Assembly (NCBI GenBank): GCA_013396635.1
Contig: WBMW01000582.1
Location: 2,124,993 to 2,188,992 of the forward strand
DNA from: Penelope pileata
Lineage: Eukaryota; Chordata; Aves; Galliformes; Cracidae
Reading direction: 5' to 3'
Length of the DNA: 64,000 bases
This document shows positions 36,811 through 49,378 of this stretch, one piece after another; within the stretch, counting starts at the first letter, position 1; each line of letters starts with the position of its first letter. The notes beneath the pieces were generated by a model, which ran no database searches, was not told the origin of the DNA, and worked only from the letters and a program-made list of their open reading frames with translations. The position numbers were made by a program, and so were the translations under genes.

Positions 36811-39800
36811 TATGCAAATCATTCAAATCTAGCTTTGTTCCCTAAATTATGTGTAAGGAGGGATGTGTTATTGATTATATGGAAAATATTGAAACTATGA
36901 AATTTAGCCTAATTTAAGACTAGATAGGTTCACAGTCATACCTAATATAGGTACAGCATAGTGCTCAGCAATCTGCTATTGGCACCACCTGGCCTTCACT
37001 CCAGGCTCTTCTCCTTTCCAGTTAAAAATTTTGTCTTTTGTACAAAGTGGGCAGCATGAACTAGAACAACTGAAAGCCATTTCCAGAGAATATCTCTTGG
37101 CATATGAGTTAAGAAGTTCTATTAAGAAGCCTGAATCAAGCAAAGCATAAATTTAAACCTTGATTGTCTACATATCAAAGTTTACTGTCATAACCTTTGC
37201 TCCTGTTCTTCACTAAAAAAGATTCCAGACCTAACAAATCTCATTACTTCCCTCTACGGACAACCCCAGGAATAGAGCATCTGTCTCAAACTTTGCTTCT
37301 TCATTCTTTAGCAATTTCTTACCTCTCCATACTATCCATGGTTGGCAGTTTGGGCACTGAGAGTGTGGGACAGCTGTTTTCATTCCTCCTCTTGGCACTG
37401 CAGACTACATCTATACTCATAAATTAAACATGCTCAGGACTGCTCTTGGCACTGAGGCCAGCTGGAATGAAGCATCCCATATTCATACTATTACACTATT
37501 TCCCCCTTCAATTGTGACATCACCCAAACTGCCTAATAGGAGCCGTCTAAGGCCTGTTGTAACTCCCAACTGTGCACAGCAATTGTCTGGGAGAGTCATA
37601 CCTGATCCAGAGCCAGAACTGCACCAGAGACTTTTTAACAATGCAGATGATTATGTTCCAGTTGTTGGGAATATTTCCTGCATGATTCTAATGTAGATGC
37701 AGTTACATCATTCTTCACCAGAAGGAAATAGCAATTGCAAGGAATGTCTTCTTAGCTGTCTCTAAGTATGCTCAGATTTCTCACAGTCTAGCAAGAGTTA
37801 GACTGTAAATATTGCATTCACAAAATCCACTGAGTTTTTAGCAAGTTCTTAATGAGAAAAGTTTCTCTTAAAGGAAGTCTGACAGAGAGACAAGCAATTG
37901 AAAACAAGATCCTGTACGTACATGTAAACCACTGTTCCAGTAATAGGCATCCTGCAGTTGTACATAAGCATATGTTGAACATAATTTTTTTGAAAGTCTA
38001 CTAGCAAAACGTAATATTGCATTTTTATACCTGAAAGTTGTATTTTCGATGTGTATCTGGATATTTGTGACTGATGAGTTCATTGTGAAAATTACGTAGT
38101 TGAGATTTACAAGCACTAAATGTATGTGCATTTAGTTCCCCTCAAGACTGAGAGCTTTTGTATCATAAGTTTCAGCTAGTTGTGCAATTTCACAGCTTGC
38201 GTGCAAAAATGGAAAATATTCTCCTTGTTTGTTTAATAAAAAGCTTTGCAGACTACTTGAAATTTGCTGTCAGGTTTCCCAGTATTTACTCCAGTGTGTA
38301 GAGGAAAATTATTAAGAAAATTGTTAGAAAGTACTGAAAAGATCAAATATCTTTTTCAATTGATTATGATATTTGGGGGAAAATTCCTCAAAGACAATTA
38401 ATTTTGGAGCAGAATATTTTGACTAGAACATGTGCCAATTATAAAAACTGTGATCTACTTAAAATAGGTTTTAAAGACAACAAAGAATGGTTTCTAACAG
38501 TGTAAGGAATTAACACTGTCTTAAAAGCATGTTTTCTCCAGAATTGGTTCACACAGCATATAGAAATCCCCTAAACCTTTCAACCCTTTTTTATAGAATT
38601 GTGAGTAATGAATTTTAATTTCAGTTACACTGGCGTAAATAGAATCATTTCTTTGAAGATAGCGGAGTTACAACTAAGAGATACCAATGTAATTGAGGGC
38701 AAAACTGATCATACACAGTCCTGTTCTGAAAGAAACAGCCAGTTCGTCTCAAACTGGGAGCACTAAAGGACTGCTTACTAGGCAGGCTAATCAATGGCAC
38801 CTCAAGCACTGAGTGGAATGTTTAAATGTTCATTAATTTTAGATTGCTTTTTCATTGTCTCACCCTTTTGTATGTTGGAAGTTTCTTCTCTAATTGGCAC
38901 AAGTGGATTTCCATCCTTTTTGTATGATTACATTAATCTCACATACAGCATACAGTGAGAGGATGGTACAAATGAGCCAACTGTTGCTTAGCAAAGCTGC
39001 TAAAATTTTTCTCTTCTTTCATAAAAAAGACAAAAGGATTTCCTAGAATGTATTCATTAACACATAAGGGCAGAAGACATCTTTTATTTCTGAGGGCTTG
39101 AAAATAGGTGATGTGATGCATCTATTAGAGCATAAGGAACTTCTGTTCCTATGCAGTCTGAAGTTAAATATCTATGCTCCGACAAATACTGCTTTTGTCA
39201 TTTCATGCTAAGTAAGTCTCTTCCATCCTCTTTTTCAGCTTTTATGTACCCTAGTTATCTTTTCCTTGCCTTGTACTTGGGAGAAAAGACATGCTATCTC
39301 AGATTTCTTGTCTTAATACCTGACAACGTAAGGTAAGGTTTTTGACTGTTTGCAGTCATGTATTTGAAGACTTCTTTCCTTTCTGTTTTTAAACAGTGCA
39401 CATATATAGGTGGATTTTATCAATTTGCTCAAGTTAATACTATGGATTTGCTAAGAAATGAGCATGTGCTTGAGATCAAGACATCAATGACATCTTATTC
39501 CTTGAGAAGCCAAAGGGAATGTATAGCAATGACGGAAAGGAAAGGGAAGGCCAGAACAAGGTAGAGAGCTGTGATAAAGAACTTGGTAAACTGAGCTTGT
39601 TACTCCTTGCTATCAGTTGACACAGGTCCATGCATGTCAGGCGAGGGAGAATGACAACTGCTATATAAAGACTATAGGCTTGAGAGATCGGCTGTTTGGG
39701 CTGATCATGGTGTTGGAAAAAACAATCCTAATCTCTAATCTCTAGCAGCACCAAAAAAGAAGTCTGATGCTGACAGCAGTCTGAAATCTGAGAAGTTGTT

Positions 39801-41019
39801 TAGTTGCCTTGTATCTAAAGCTATTTTTTTTTGGTTGTGATCTTATTAGTTTTGGAGATCTTACTCTATTAAATCCAGTACTAAGCACTGTACACGTACG
39901 TAGTTGATATATTTTCTGATAAATAGATGTGACCTTGTTCTGCTGGTTTGTTGCTTGTCATTTCCTAACCAGAATCCATACATACAGCAGTGGTTTGTGA
40001 ACGGCAGGGAATATTGCGACAAACTGATATGGATAAACAGCTTCTGGATTCCAAACTATACCATGTCTATGTGCTTCGGGCCAGCACAACATGAGCAAAA
40101 GACTGTGAAAAACACCTAAATCAAAGTTGCACAGTTGGTTACCGATAGAACTGTGAGTCGTACTTAAGCATCTGGACCAGGAATCAACTCACGTATTAGA
40201 CTTTAGAAACATTTTTAACACAAGTAAAACAAAAGCTTTGCTACTTATAATTTTTGCAAAAAGTGAATCAAAAGATTTGAGAACACGGTTGAAATGAAGA
40301 ATCTAATGAGGAATCATCAAAATGTTTGCAAGTAATTGCTCACTATTCATCTTGATGTGGTCAATAGTCTTGTCAACTATTCAATTTTATCCACTTTTTT
40401 TTCTTTTTTTTTTTTTAAATCCAGTGGGAACAAAGACAATTTAGTACTATAAATATTCAATAAAAGACATCTTGACCTTGCTCCTCAAAGTTATATTTTA
40501 TAAAAAGTAACAATGTCTTTTCTGATTAATGTATTCTTATATTAAATAATACATAAATTACATTTTGAGTTACAAAAGAACAACCTCTCTGCTCATTTGA
40601 AATTCAGAAAACACACAGATTACACTTTTAGGTGGCAAAAGCTCCAGGGTTCCCTGGCTGTCTTTTGTGTTACGCAGTCTTGTAGAGTGCTAAGGGCTGG
40701 CAGATGCTTATCAAACATTCATGCAAACACTGCTATCAAAGCTGTGTTTTCTGGTACTGGCTCCACACAAGAAGGTCAGCATGGAACATAATCAAAGGAA
40801 AACCAAAAATAAAAGTGTCATGCCACCAGCCTTTGTAATATTACAGGAGTCACTGTTTTCTTTAGAAAACAATGAGAGTGCTAGGAAAAAATGATACAGA
40901 AATTAAGGATTAAGGACTGTTACATCCTCTAAAATAACACAAATCTAACTTTACCGTACCTATAATGGTCTTAATCATGGAGTTCTATACTCCCCTGGAG
41001 TATTGCATTCAGATCTTCG
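36811..41019. other. Unannotated DNA
   Basis: About 4.2 kb. Frames at 37197-37427 and 37430-37696 are adjacent on the plus strand but lack a domain pattern. A T-rich run lies near 40396-40418. At about 40990-41016 a short CTGGAGTATTGCATTCAG stretch resembles the HLEYCVQ segment of CR1 and could be a tiny CR1 scrap next to the larger copy that follows. Confidence 0.5.
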
Positions 41020-42151
41020 AAGGAAGATCTGCCCACTGTAAGTGAAGATCAGGTTCAAGACCACCTAAAGAACATAAATGTGTACAAGTCCATGGGGCCT
41101 GATGAGATTCATCCATGGGTCCTGAAGGATCTGGCAGATGAGGTTGCCAAGCCACTATCCATCATATTTGAAAGGTCATGGCAGTCTGGTTAAGTTCCCA
41201 CTGACTGGAAAAGGGGGAACATAACCCCCATTTTCAAGAAGAGGAAAAAAGAAGACAGTCAGTCTCACCTCTGTGCCTGGCAAGATCATGGAGCAGATCC
41301 TCCTGAAGACTCTACTAAGGCACACAGAAAATCAAGACGTGGTGATTGGTGGTAACCAACATGGCTTCACCAAGGGCAAATTGTGCCTAACAAACCTAGT
41401 GGCNNNNNNNNNNNNNNNNNNNNNNNNNNNNNNNNNNNNNNNNNNNNNNNNNNNNNNNNNNNNNNNNNNNNNNNNNNNNNNNNNNNNNNNNNNNNNNNNN
41501 NNNNNNNNNNNNNNNNNNNNNNNNNNNNNNNNNNNNNNNNNNNNNNNNNNNNNNNNNNNNNNNNNNNNNNNNNNNNNNNNNNNNNNNNNNNNNNNNNNNN
41601 NNNNNNNNNNNNNNNNNNNNNNNNNNNNNNNNNNNNNNNNNNNNNNNNNNNNNNNNNNNNNNNNNNNNNNNNNNNNNNNNNNNNNNNNNNNNNNNNNNNN
41701 NNNNNNNNNNNNNNNNNNNNNNNNNNNNNNNNNNNNNNNNNNNNNNNNNNNNNNNNNNNNNNNNNNNNNNNNNNNNNNNNNNNNNNNNNNNNNNNNNNNN
41801 NNNNNNNNNNNNNNNNNNNNNNNNNNNNNNNNNNNNNNNNNNNNNNNNNNNNNNNNNNNNNNNNNNNNNNNNNNNNNNNNNNNNNNNNNNNNNNNNNNNN
41901 NNNNNNNNNNNNNNNNNNNNNNNNNNNNNNNNNNNNNNNNNNNNNNNNNNNNNNNNNNNNNNNNNNNNNNNNNNNNNNNNNNNNNNNNNNNNNNNNNNNN
42001 NNNNNNNNNNNNNNNNNNNNNNNNNNNNNNNNNNNNNNNNNNTTTGGGCAACCTGGTCTAGTGGGAGGTGTCCTTGCCCATGGCAGGGGGGTTGGAACAA
42101 GATGATCTCTAAGGTCCCTTCCAACCTGAACCATTCTATGATTTTATGATT
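41020..42151 (+). mobile_element. CR1 LINE with an assembly gap inside
   Basis: The left part (41020-41403) covers the start of the reverse-transcriptase domain, with segments reading SMGPDEIHPWVLKDLADEVA, SIIFERSWQSG, VPTDWKRGNITPIFKK, and, in other frames after a small deletion near 41255, PGKIMEQILL and NQHGFTKGK.CLTNLV. One in-frame stop lies in the SG.VPTDW region. The right part (42043-42151) begins at the GNLV C-terminus of ORF2 and continues through the 3' untranslated region to a TTCTATGATTTTATGATTC tail. Between them are 639 N. The element is a dead copy. Confidence 0.92.
41404..42042. other. Assembly gap (639 N)
   Basis: A run of unknown bases lying wholly inside a CR1 copy. Open frames drawn through it (for example 41273-42061) are artefacts of reading N as sense codons. 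The gap is probably caused by repeat content. Confidence 0.99.
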
Positions 42152-42613
42152 CTTTGTGGAGTCCTCAGTGTAGGAGAGACATCGACCTGTTGAAACATGT
42201 CCAGAGGAGGGCCACAAAAATGATCCAAGGGATGGAGCACCTCCTCTGTGAGGAGAGGCTGAGAGAGCTGGGGCCATTCTGCTTTGAGAAGGCTCTGGGG
42301 ACACTTGATAACAGCTTTTCAGTATCTAAAGAGAGACTAAAAGAAAGAAAGGGACAGACTCTTTAGCAGGTCTGTGGTGATAGGACAAGGGGAAATAGTC
42401 TCAAACTAAGAGGAGAGATTCAGACTGGATATAAGAAAAAGTAATTTATTTACAATAAGTGTGGTGAAGTACCAGAACAGATTGTCCAAAGATGTGGTGA
42501 ATGCCCTATCCCTGGAGACATTCAAGGTCAGGGTGGACCCTGTTCATTGCAGAGGATTTGGACTAGATGATCTTTAAAAGTCTCTTCCAACTCAAATGAT
42601 TCTATGATGATCC
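42152..42613 (+). mobile_element. CR1 LINE fragment, head-to-tail with previous
   Basis: A second CR1 starts at the end of the previous CR1 tail. It opens within the FVESS/CPQ..RRDIDLL region and continues with HVQRRATKMIQGMEHLLCEE, RLRELGPFCFEKA, then a decayed TRGNxLKLRGEIQ segment, the CTTTAAAAGTCTCTTCCAAC segment and a TGATTCTATGATGATCC tail. A deletion near 42280-42300 removes part of the KRRLRGDLI region. It is in the same orientation as its neighbour. Confidence 0.9.
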
Positions 42614-45600
42614 TTCTCAATCTGGCAGACTAATCAAAGAGGAGAACAGAAATAACCAGTCATGCAAATCATGCTTTAAAGAATTTCCAAACATGACACG
42701 TTATCTAACTCTACAACATGCCTAGTTACTCCATCTAGGATGCTTTTAAGGAGGGGAAAGACTTCAGTTTTGAACTCATAGTTGGGCTAGTTCTTGAATA
42801 AAAATATACATTTTTAATTTTCCCATTTTAAGGCACAGAATAATGCAATTAACATAGAAACATCTTGACTGCATTATCTAGTAATATTTACTTGAGATTG
42901 TGCACAGTGCAGCTACAAACACAGTTTAAAAAGAAGAGTCAACTTTCAATCTGAAACGTGTTTTTAGGTTGCATTCTTACATGTATAGGTATTCATGACT
43001 AAATTAAAGGATTAGTATTTGTCTGTCTGACTTTTTTTTTAAAAGGAGATTCCAAAACAGCAGATTAAAAAAACAGTAACCGTACGTCTGACGAAATGTG
43101 TGAAGGATGAAGGCTATAACACAGAATTGTTGAAATACTAAAAAAATTACTTTGTCAGCTCTGATCAAAATTGGGTCAGACACAAATGAAATCAATATAA
43201 ATGAAATGTCAGCAGTCTATACCTATGCATGTTACATTTATGGGATGGCTGTATATAATTTATAAATATGTTACCATACAGAGTTAATAGTCAAAGAAAT
43301 AAATTACTATTTAATGATCTGTAAACACAGAAAAGAAACAAAAATTAAAAAAAATCAAATATCAGATAGAAAAAGAATATCTCCTCACTTTTCTCCTTCT
43401 CTTTCACTATTTACATCTTTATTTTATACTAGTGATTTAATAATTTAAAAATCAAATTGTATGAAATTAAATGTGTTAATGAAGACATTACCTGGATTAG
43501 CCAAACTCCATAAAGATGCACACAGTGAATGTTGCCTCCTTGGTAGATATTTCCCATCAAACTTTCCTTCTGAAATCTTCAGAGTAGATCATAGGGGCTA
43601 CATAAACTTACAGCCTAAACATGAGTAAAGAGAAAACATTCTGATGTTTAAAAGCTAAGATTGTGTTTTAATGTAAACAGATTTCTCATTTACAAGTTGC
43701 TGAAGGTAAACTTTCCACTCTATTTTATATTCAGATAACATTTTGTTGTCTTATTATGGGAAACCAGAACTCAATAAGATATATATAAATATATTAAAGC
43801 AGTCAGGAGAAGAAAGGTCAGATAAGTTACGAAGAAAGATGAAAGTTTGGAACTGTTCAAAGAAAAGGATATAATGCGGTATGCTCATTAATTTTGGAAA
43901 GTAAAAGAAGTCAACATTTTATTTCCAGTCAGGAAAGGTCTAATTCCCGTTCGTCACTTTCTCCAAGAACCTTACAACAGAAGATGATGCAAAGATACAA
44001 ATAATTGTCCAGAATAGGTGGACATCAGTTTCTCAAAAAGTTTCTTCACTGATTTCTCATTTGCTTTTTCTCAACTGCACTTTTTGCAGTTCAACCAAAG
44101 TTGGCATGTGAACATATCAATAAGTGTGCTGCTTGGGTTGAAAAAAGATTCTACTGTACATAATTCTAACTATCTGAAATCAACGGACTGATTATTATGT
44201 ATTTCTGTAGTGAATTTATTCCTTGTTTAGGTCTTCTTGAGAAAAGCAGTTAAGCAGTGGAATAGTATTCCTAACTGAAAAAACATAAACATTCCCTCCT
44301 TTCTTATGCCAAACTGAAATCAGAATTTTTGGTCTAATCCGAAATTTGTGATGAATGCACCAATTATTTTTCTCAAGAGCCTAGAAAAGAGAGATTTGTA
44401 AAAAAGTCAGTTCTTTTTCCTTCGTTATGTCCTGGTCTTCTCTGATGATCCTGCAAGAAAGACTTTTCAAGTACAGATTATTTTTATGAACACTTCTGCT
44501 TAATTAGAATTGCTCTGAATATACCTGCTGAGTTCAGCACAGTGAACCATAGCTGACCACAGTGTAATTAGACATTAGAAACCTCAGTCATCCCTTTCAT
44601 AAGCCTAAGTCTTGATCTGGTAACCTAGATGAAACAGATTCATTACTCAGGGACTGAGTTTGCCCTCCCTTCAGGTTCTCAGAAGAATATTTACCATATG
44701 GCAAATCTTTTGATTCTATGTTATGTGGCACATTCTGCTAGTTATGCATGCTCTTTTTTATTTTGAAAGAGGCTAATGTAGTCCATTTAACACAGTCCGT
44801 TGATGTTTCATAAGCTATTGATGAAATTTATGCAGAACTGTGGCAAAGCATTTTGATGACACCGAATGTGAATCATTTACACACAAGTCTAAATGTGAAC
44901 AAAATACAGATGACAAGATGACAAGATACAAGAAGAAATTGCTATGTGAGTGCTCACCAATAATTATACATGAAAGTGCACTGTTGATAATGGCTTATGC
45001 AAAATGGCATAGCCTCTCATGAACTGAGCAAGTAAATATGCTGACAATAGTAAAACTGCACTGCTTTCCTTCTCTCCATACAGAGTATTTCAAAAGCATT
45101 TTTCTTATCATTTATTTTTTCTTGTAGAATAGTATCTCATTTCATTGATTAGAAACTGTAGCTGTTCTCTATGTGTATTTCACTTTTAACATCAAAGGAG
45201 GTTGCTGCTTTAATAGAATTCATTTTGAGAGGAAAATATTCGTTTTTCAACCAAGACAATGCTACTGAAGAAGCAGCATCTCTTCATTAAAAAGCTTAAA
45301 TCAGGAGAAGCAATATGTGAATCTGATCCTTTCTTGTGATGCTGGAAACAGACTCAAATGATCCTTTTCCTTTTTAAGTGCTCATTTAATGGGGTAGAGA
45401 AATGAGTTCCACCCATCTACCAAAGACAGAATTTTAGTCAAGATCTCAAAACCAGAGGTTCTATTAGTTGCATATGCATATGAGGTCTGATCAGTAAATC
45501 AATCTGAGCATTTTCTACTGATATCTGTGCATCCTATGGCACTTGTCTTAAAAGATGTGCTTTTACGTCATCTCTTCAATCACTAGTTTTCTTCTCTGCT

Positions 45601-46154
45601 CCTCTTGCGGTTACTGGCAAAAAGTTTTCCAAGCTGGTTAAGAATATTTTTGCTGCAGCAGGTATAGCACATAATTGTTTACTTAGTGTGTTACATGGAT
45701 GTTTAGACCTCTTCAAACTCCATTTGTTCTGAATCAAAGTTTCATCTGTCCTTGGTGTTATACTTCCCTTCAAGAAGACTAAATTTCAGTATTATTCTGA
45801 AATTTTGACATAAATTTTTGTGCCAAGTAAATTGAAAAATGGGGGAGCAGCGAGTGAGAAGTGGAGAAATATTTTTATCTTGGCACATGACACACTGGAA
45901 CAATCCAAAAAGTCTTGATGTATGTAGTACTTGAAGAATGTTGGAAAAAGAAAGTGAGGAAAGGAGTATAAAAGCATCTCAAAGAGACAATAGAAGGATG
46001 TTCCATTAGTGTGATTTAAGGTGTCAATCTCCTTATTTATTTCAAGAATAAGATTGGAAGGTGACTCAATTACAGTCATTGAAGTCACTGGCTAGTAAAC
46101 ATTTATTAAACCTTGCACAGAAGTGAAAAACAAGACCTACATGTATATATATTT
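42614..46154. other. Unannotated AT-rich DNA
   Basis: About 3.5 kb without a gene that I can support. The 98-codon minus frame at 45792-46088 shows no domain pattern. No LTR or transposon ends were recognised. Confidence 0.55.
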
Positions 46155-46345
46155 TTTAAAGAGTTAGTAAACACTGGAACAAGCTACCAAGAGGGATGTC
46201 AGCTCCCTCATGTCTTAATAAACTTACATTAGGCCTGGTTGCCTTCCCAGAAGATATAGTTTATTCAGAAACTGATCACGATCTAGTCAAGTAATAGTCA
46301 CTAAGTTCGATGTAGAAGTGATGGGGTAAAACGTAATAATTTAGT
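46155..46345 (+). mobile_element. Ancient CR1/L3-like fragment
   Basis: The stretch GAGTTAGTAAACACTGGAAC, AAGCTACCAAGAGGGATGTC, GGCCTGGTTGCCTTCCCAGA, AGATATAGTTTATTCAGAAA follows the layout of the 3' end of old amniote CR1 elements (a NHWNxLP..VV-type coding end, a loss of register, then an AAGATATxxTxTAxTTCA segment). It is far more diverged than the avian CR1 copies elsewhere in this window. The call rests on pattern alone. Confidence 0.45.
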
Positions 46346-47110
46346 GCAGTGTAATGGTGTTTTCTATATTTTAAATCTATTGAACTCCAAAAAACTAGAG
46401 CTAGCATGCTCTAGGATGCATGACATAATTATTATAAACATTATTTCACTCTATTTTAACCATCCAGCAAATTTCTTTAGACATCACTATATATTTTTCA
46501 AAGAGGACTGTCAGAGATCTTCCAAGTGAACGTGCTATTGACAAGAAAAGATTGTTTCCAGTTGCACATATCTGCAGTAAGTTGAAGAAAAGCATTCTCT
46601 GATGGACTACTTCAAAGCTGTACATTTGGAGGATTCTGATGGTAAGAAAACCTTGTTTATCTAAGTAAGATATTAAGGACTCATATATGAATGACCAGTG
46701 GTATAGTTTCCTTGCCCAGAAATGCCAGACATTTGAATAGTCAGTCAGCATTCTTTGGATCAGCATGTGAAACTTTAGACTGACTTACTGGCAGGTAACT
46801 TGCATGACAGCCAGCAATCTGCCAACTGGTTACCACGGCGGCCTCGTGCACTAATTCATACATAGCACTGAGCAGAATTTCAGCCTATTTATTTACAGTA
46901 GGCTACTTCATGATCTTATCCTCCAAAAAGAGACAGATGGAAGGACTGTAACATTAAATCCCAGAAACATAAAAATAAAATGAAATGCTACAGGAAGTAA
47001 ACCCACAACAGTTATTACTTTAATTGCTAACAGTCATTACTTTAATTGTTGTTTCATGTCAGCTTATTCTTTGTTTCAAAGTTTCACAGCTTCTAAGAAC
47101 AAGATTCAAA
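46346..47110. other. Unannotated DNA
   Basis: About 760 bases. It contains a local tandem duplication at 47009-47050 (two units of about 20 bases reading ACAGTxATTACTTTAATTG). I see no gene; the 106-codon minus frame at 46446-46766 shows no recognisable domain. Confidence 0.5.
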
Positions 47111-47260
47111 TCATAGAATCATAGAAGAGCTTACATTGGAGCTTAAAGATCAGCTCGTTCCAATCCCCTGCTGTGAGTAGGGCTGCCACCCACTAGGTGA
47201 GGCTGCCCAGGGCCCCACCCAACCTCGCCTTAAATACCTCCAGGGATGGGGCATCCACAA
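47111..47260 (-). mobile_element. CR1 LINE, 3' end fragment
   Basis: The plus strand starts TCATAGAATCATAGAAGAGC, the reverse complement of a CR1 tail. It continues with CAATCCCCTGCTGTGAGTAG, GGCTGCCCAGGGCCCCACCC and CCTCCAGGGATGGGGCATCC. About 150 bases survive; the 5' side of the element ends near the CATCCACAATTTTGTCC segment. Confidence 0.92.
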
Positions 47261-49378
47261 TTTTGTCCACTAAATAATACCATCACTGACAACCTCTACT
47301 GTATGAGATGCTGAATAGCTACAGCTGTTGTTTTCCTCATGTAATGCACAGCAAACAAGCTTACATCTTGTACACTTTTATGTATTTGTAAAGGATGAGA
47401 TCATTTTAACCCAACTGTTCACAACTGTTCTCTTTCTGCTGTGTGGCAAAGCAGTGTAAAACTGGACATTAAAGTACAGAAATCATCTGCTGCTGTCAGT
47501 GAGTTACTGGGCCCAATCAGTTACCTGGCATCAATATATTTGAAACAAATTGATTAATTCTATCCTATTAAGTGCCTGTGGAGTCACTACCACACAAAGC
47601 CAGATTCTCAGGCTTTGCACTTGTCAATTGGGACAGAAAGATTAGATTTCCGTGTGTGTGCATGCATGTATATTGCAGGGGGATTTTCATCCATTACGAA
47701 AATTGCAGTCTATTTGAATGCTGTGCTGAATGTCACCATGATTGCCTGTATCTAAGTTACTGCACTGAAATATCCCACTCAGAGCATTTTTAATGAAACA
47801 TTATTCTTGTTGTTTTATAACACTAGCTAATTCTTCTATATTCATAATATGGTGCATTATATCAGCATCTCTCTGCAACATCTTCCATAGAGTTGGGTAC
47901 ATTTTTATGTAATGTATATGAAATGGGTTTATATTTAATTTCTGCTTTTTCTGTGTTATGTTATTTAAGCCTGGCTACACTATTCTTCATGGTATCTGTA
48001 AAGGATCTTAATATCTTCCATCTTGCCCTGTATTGTGGAGATTCTTTTATACAACGGAAATGTAATTCTTTCAAACGTACTACCCAGTAATTTGTTGCAG
48101 GATACTATCCTGCACTTTTCTAAAAGACTTGCAGTGCTGAGAGAAATTTATTATGTGATTATGGGGAAATGTAACAGTTAGGCTGACTACTCCTGAAAGA
48201 GAGGGCTCTTGCCTTTCAACTAGGCAGAAAGCTTTGCAAGTTTAAACTTGCAGCAAGACTACACCTCACACTCACTCCTGTCTGAACAATGAACTAGAGT
48301 TCCCCTTTCAGTAGCTTTTATTCACTTTATTTCTTTTAGGTCTTTGAATAGCACCTAAGAGATGGAAAGTATCTGCTCTTGAGTTGGGACTGGTGTGTTT
48401 TCTCAGAAGACACTGTAGTGCAGGAAGGTGAGACTGCCAGCATGATGAGACTTTTCAATTTTTAGCTACTGTGATCATTCTGAGATACAATGACTATTTC
48501 AACTGTATCTTTCAATTTTCTCAGCACCATACTAATGCTAAGATGTTCAGAAATGTATTTCACTTTGGATGGGAAATCTGTAATTTGGATGTTATACTCA
48601 TCCAGGAAGTGATGATCCTACAGAGACCTGCAGAGAATTAGCTGTCACATTTGGGCTCCAAGTCCCACAGAACAAGAACTTGTCTGAGTTGATAAGACAG
48701 GATAAGTGAAGCAGGAACAGCTGTCTGACTGAGAGGGGTCACCTCTGGTCTGACTGCCACAAATGGTCGAGCTGCATCACAGAGCAGATTGCAGGACTAT
48801 GTGATATCACAGCCTAGTGAATAAAGTCTGTTGAGAAGCAGAGTATATGTTTGCCTGGGCGGACTGCTGCACTAATCATGATTCTATCATTACTTTTAGG
48901 AAGCTAGCTCAGAAGTCTCTGCACTGTACTACATTGCCATGTACACCCTTCCTGAGAGCAGTAAGGCATATATGATGATACAGTTACACAGCTTTAAGTA
49001 CATATATGAAACATGGCCTAAATGGTAATATGCTTTGGGGACTGTTTTGATTGAATGCTATTCCACTGATCTATTGATCAAATCTAAGCCTTTTCTGAAT
49101 GAGGATTATTTTTAATATATTTCTAGTGGAAAGACATTTTACTGTACATTTCATCTTCCCCTTTTGATATCTCTGAAAGAAAAAAATCCATTAGCTAGCT
49201 TGTCAAAGCCTATATAGAAAATCAGTGAAAATGATTGAAAGCAGATTTCTTTATCTGTACTGTAAATACAAAATAGCATATTTATTTTTCCATTTTTTTT
49301 TCTAACTGAAACAATCTTTCTAATAGCTGTTGTGATAAAACTTGAAATCACTCACCTTGTTGGTGAAAGGTTTACATT
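47261..49378. other. Unannotated DNA
   Basis: About 2.1 kb. A GC-richer piece at 48600-48860 contains AATAAA at 48820-48825 and could be an old LTR, but I found no matching termini or duplication. No gene is supported. Confidence 0.5.

Noticed and set aside
37197..37696. Two adjacent plus-strand frames (76 and 88 codons) considered as an exon pair
   Set aside because: No recognisable domain, no plausible splice junctions linking them, and ordinary composition.
41273..42304. Several long open frames on both strands (239-302 codons) across 41273-42304
   Set aside because: They run through the 639-base N block, where no stop can be called. Real sequence at both ends is CR1, so these are artefacts of the gap.
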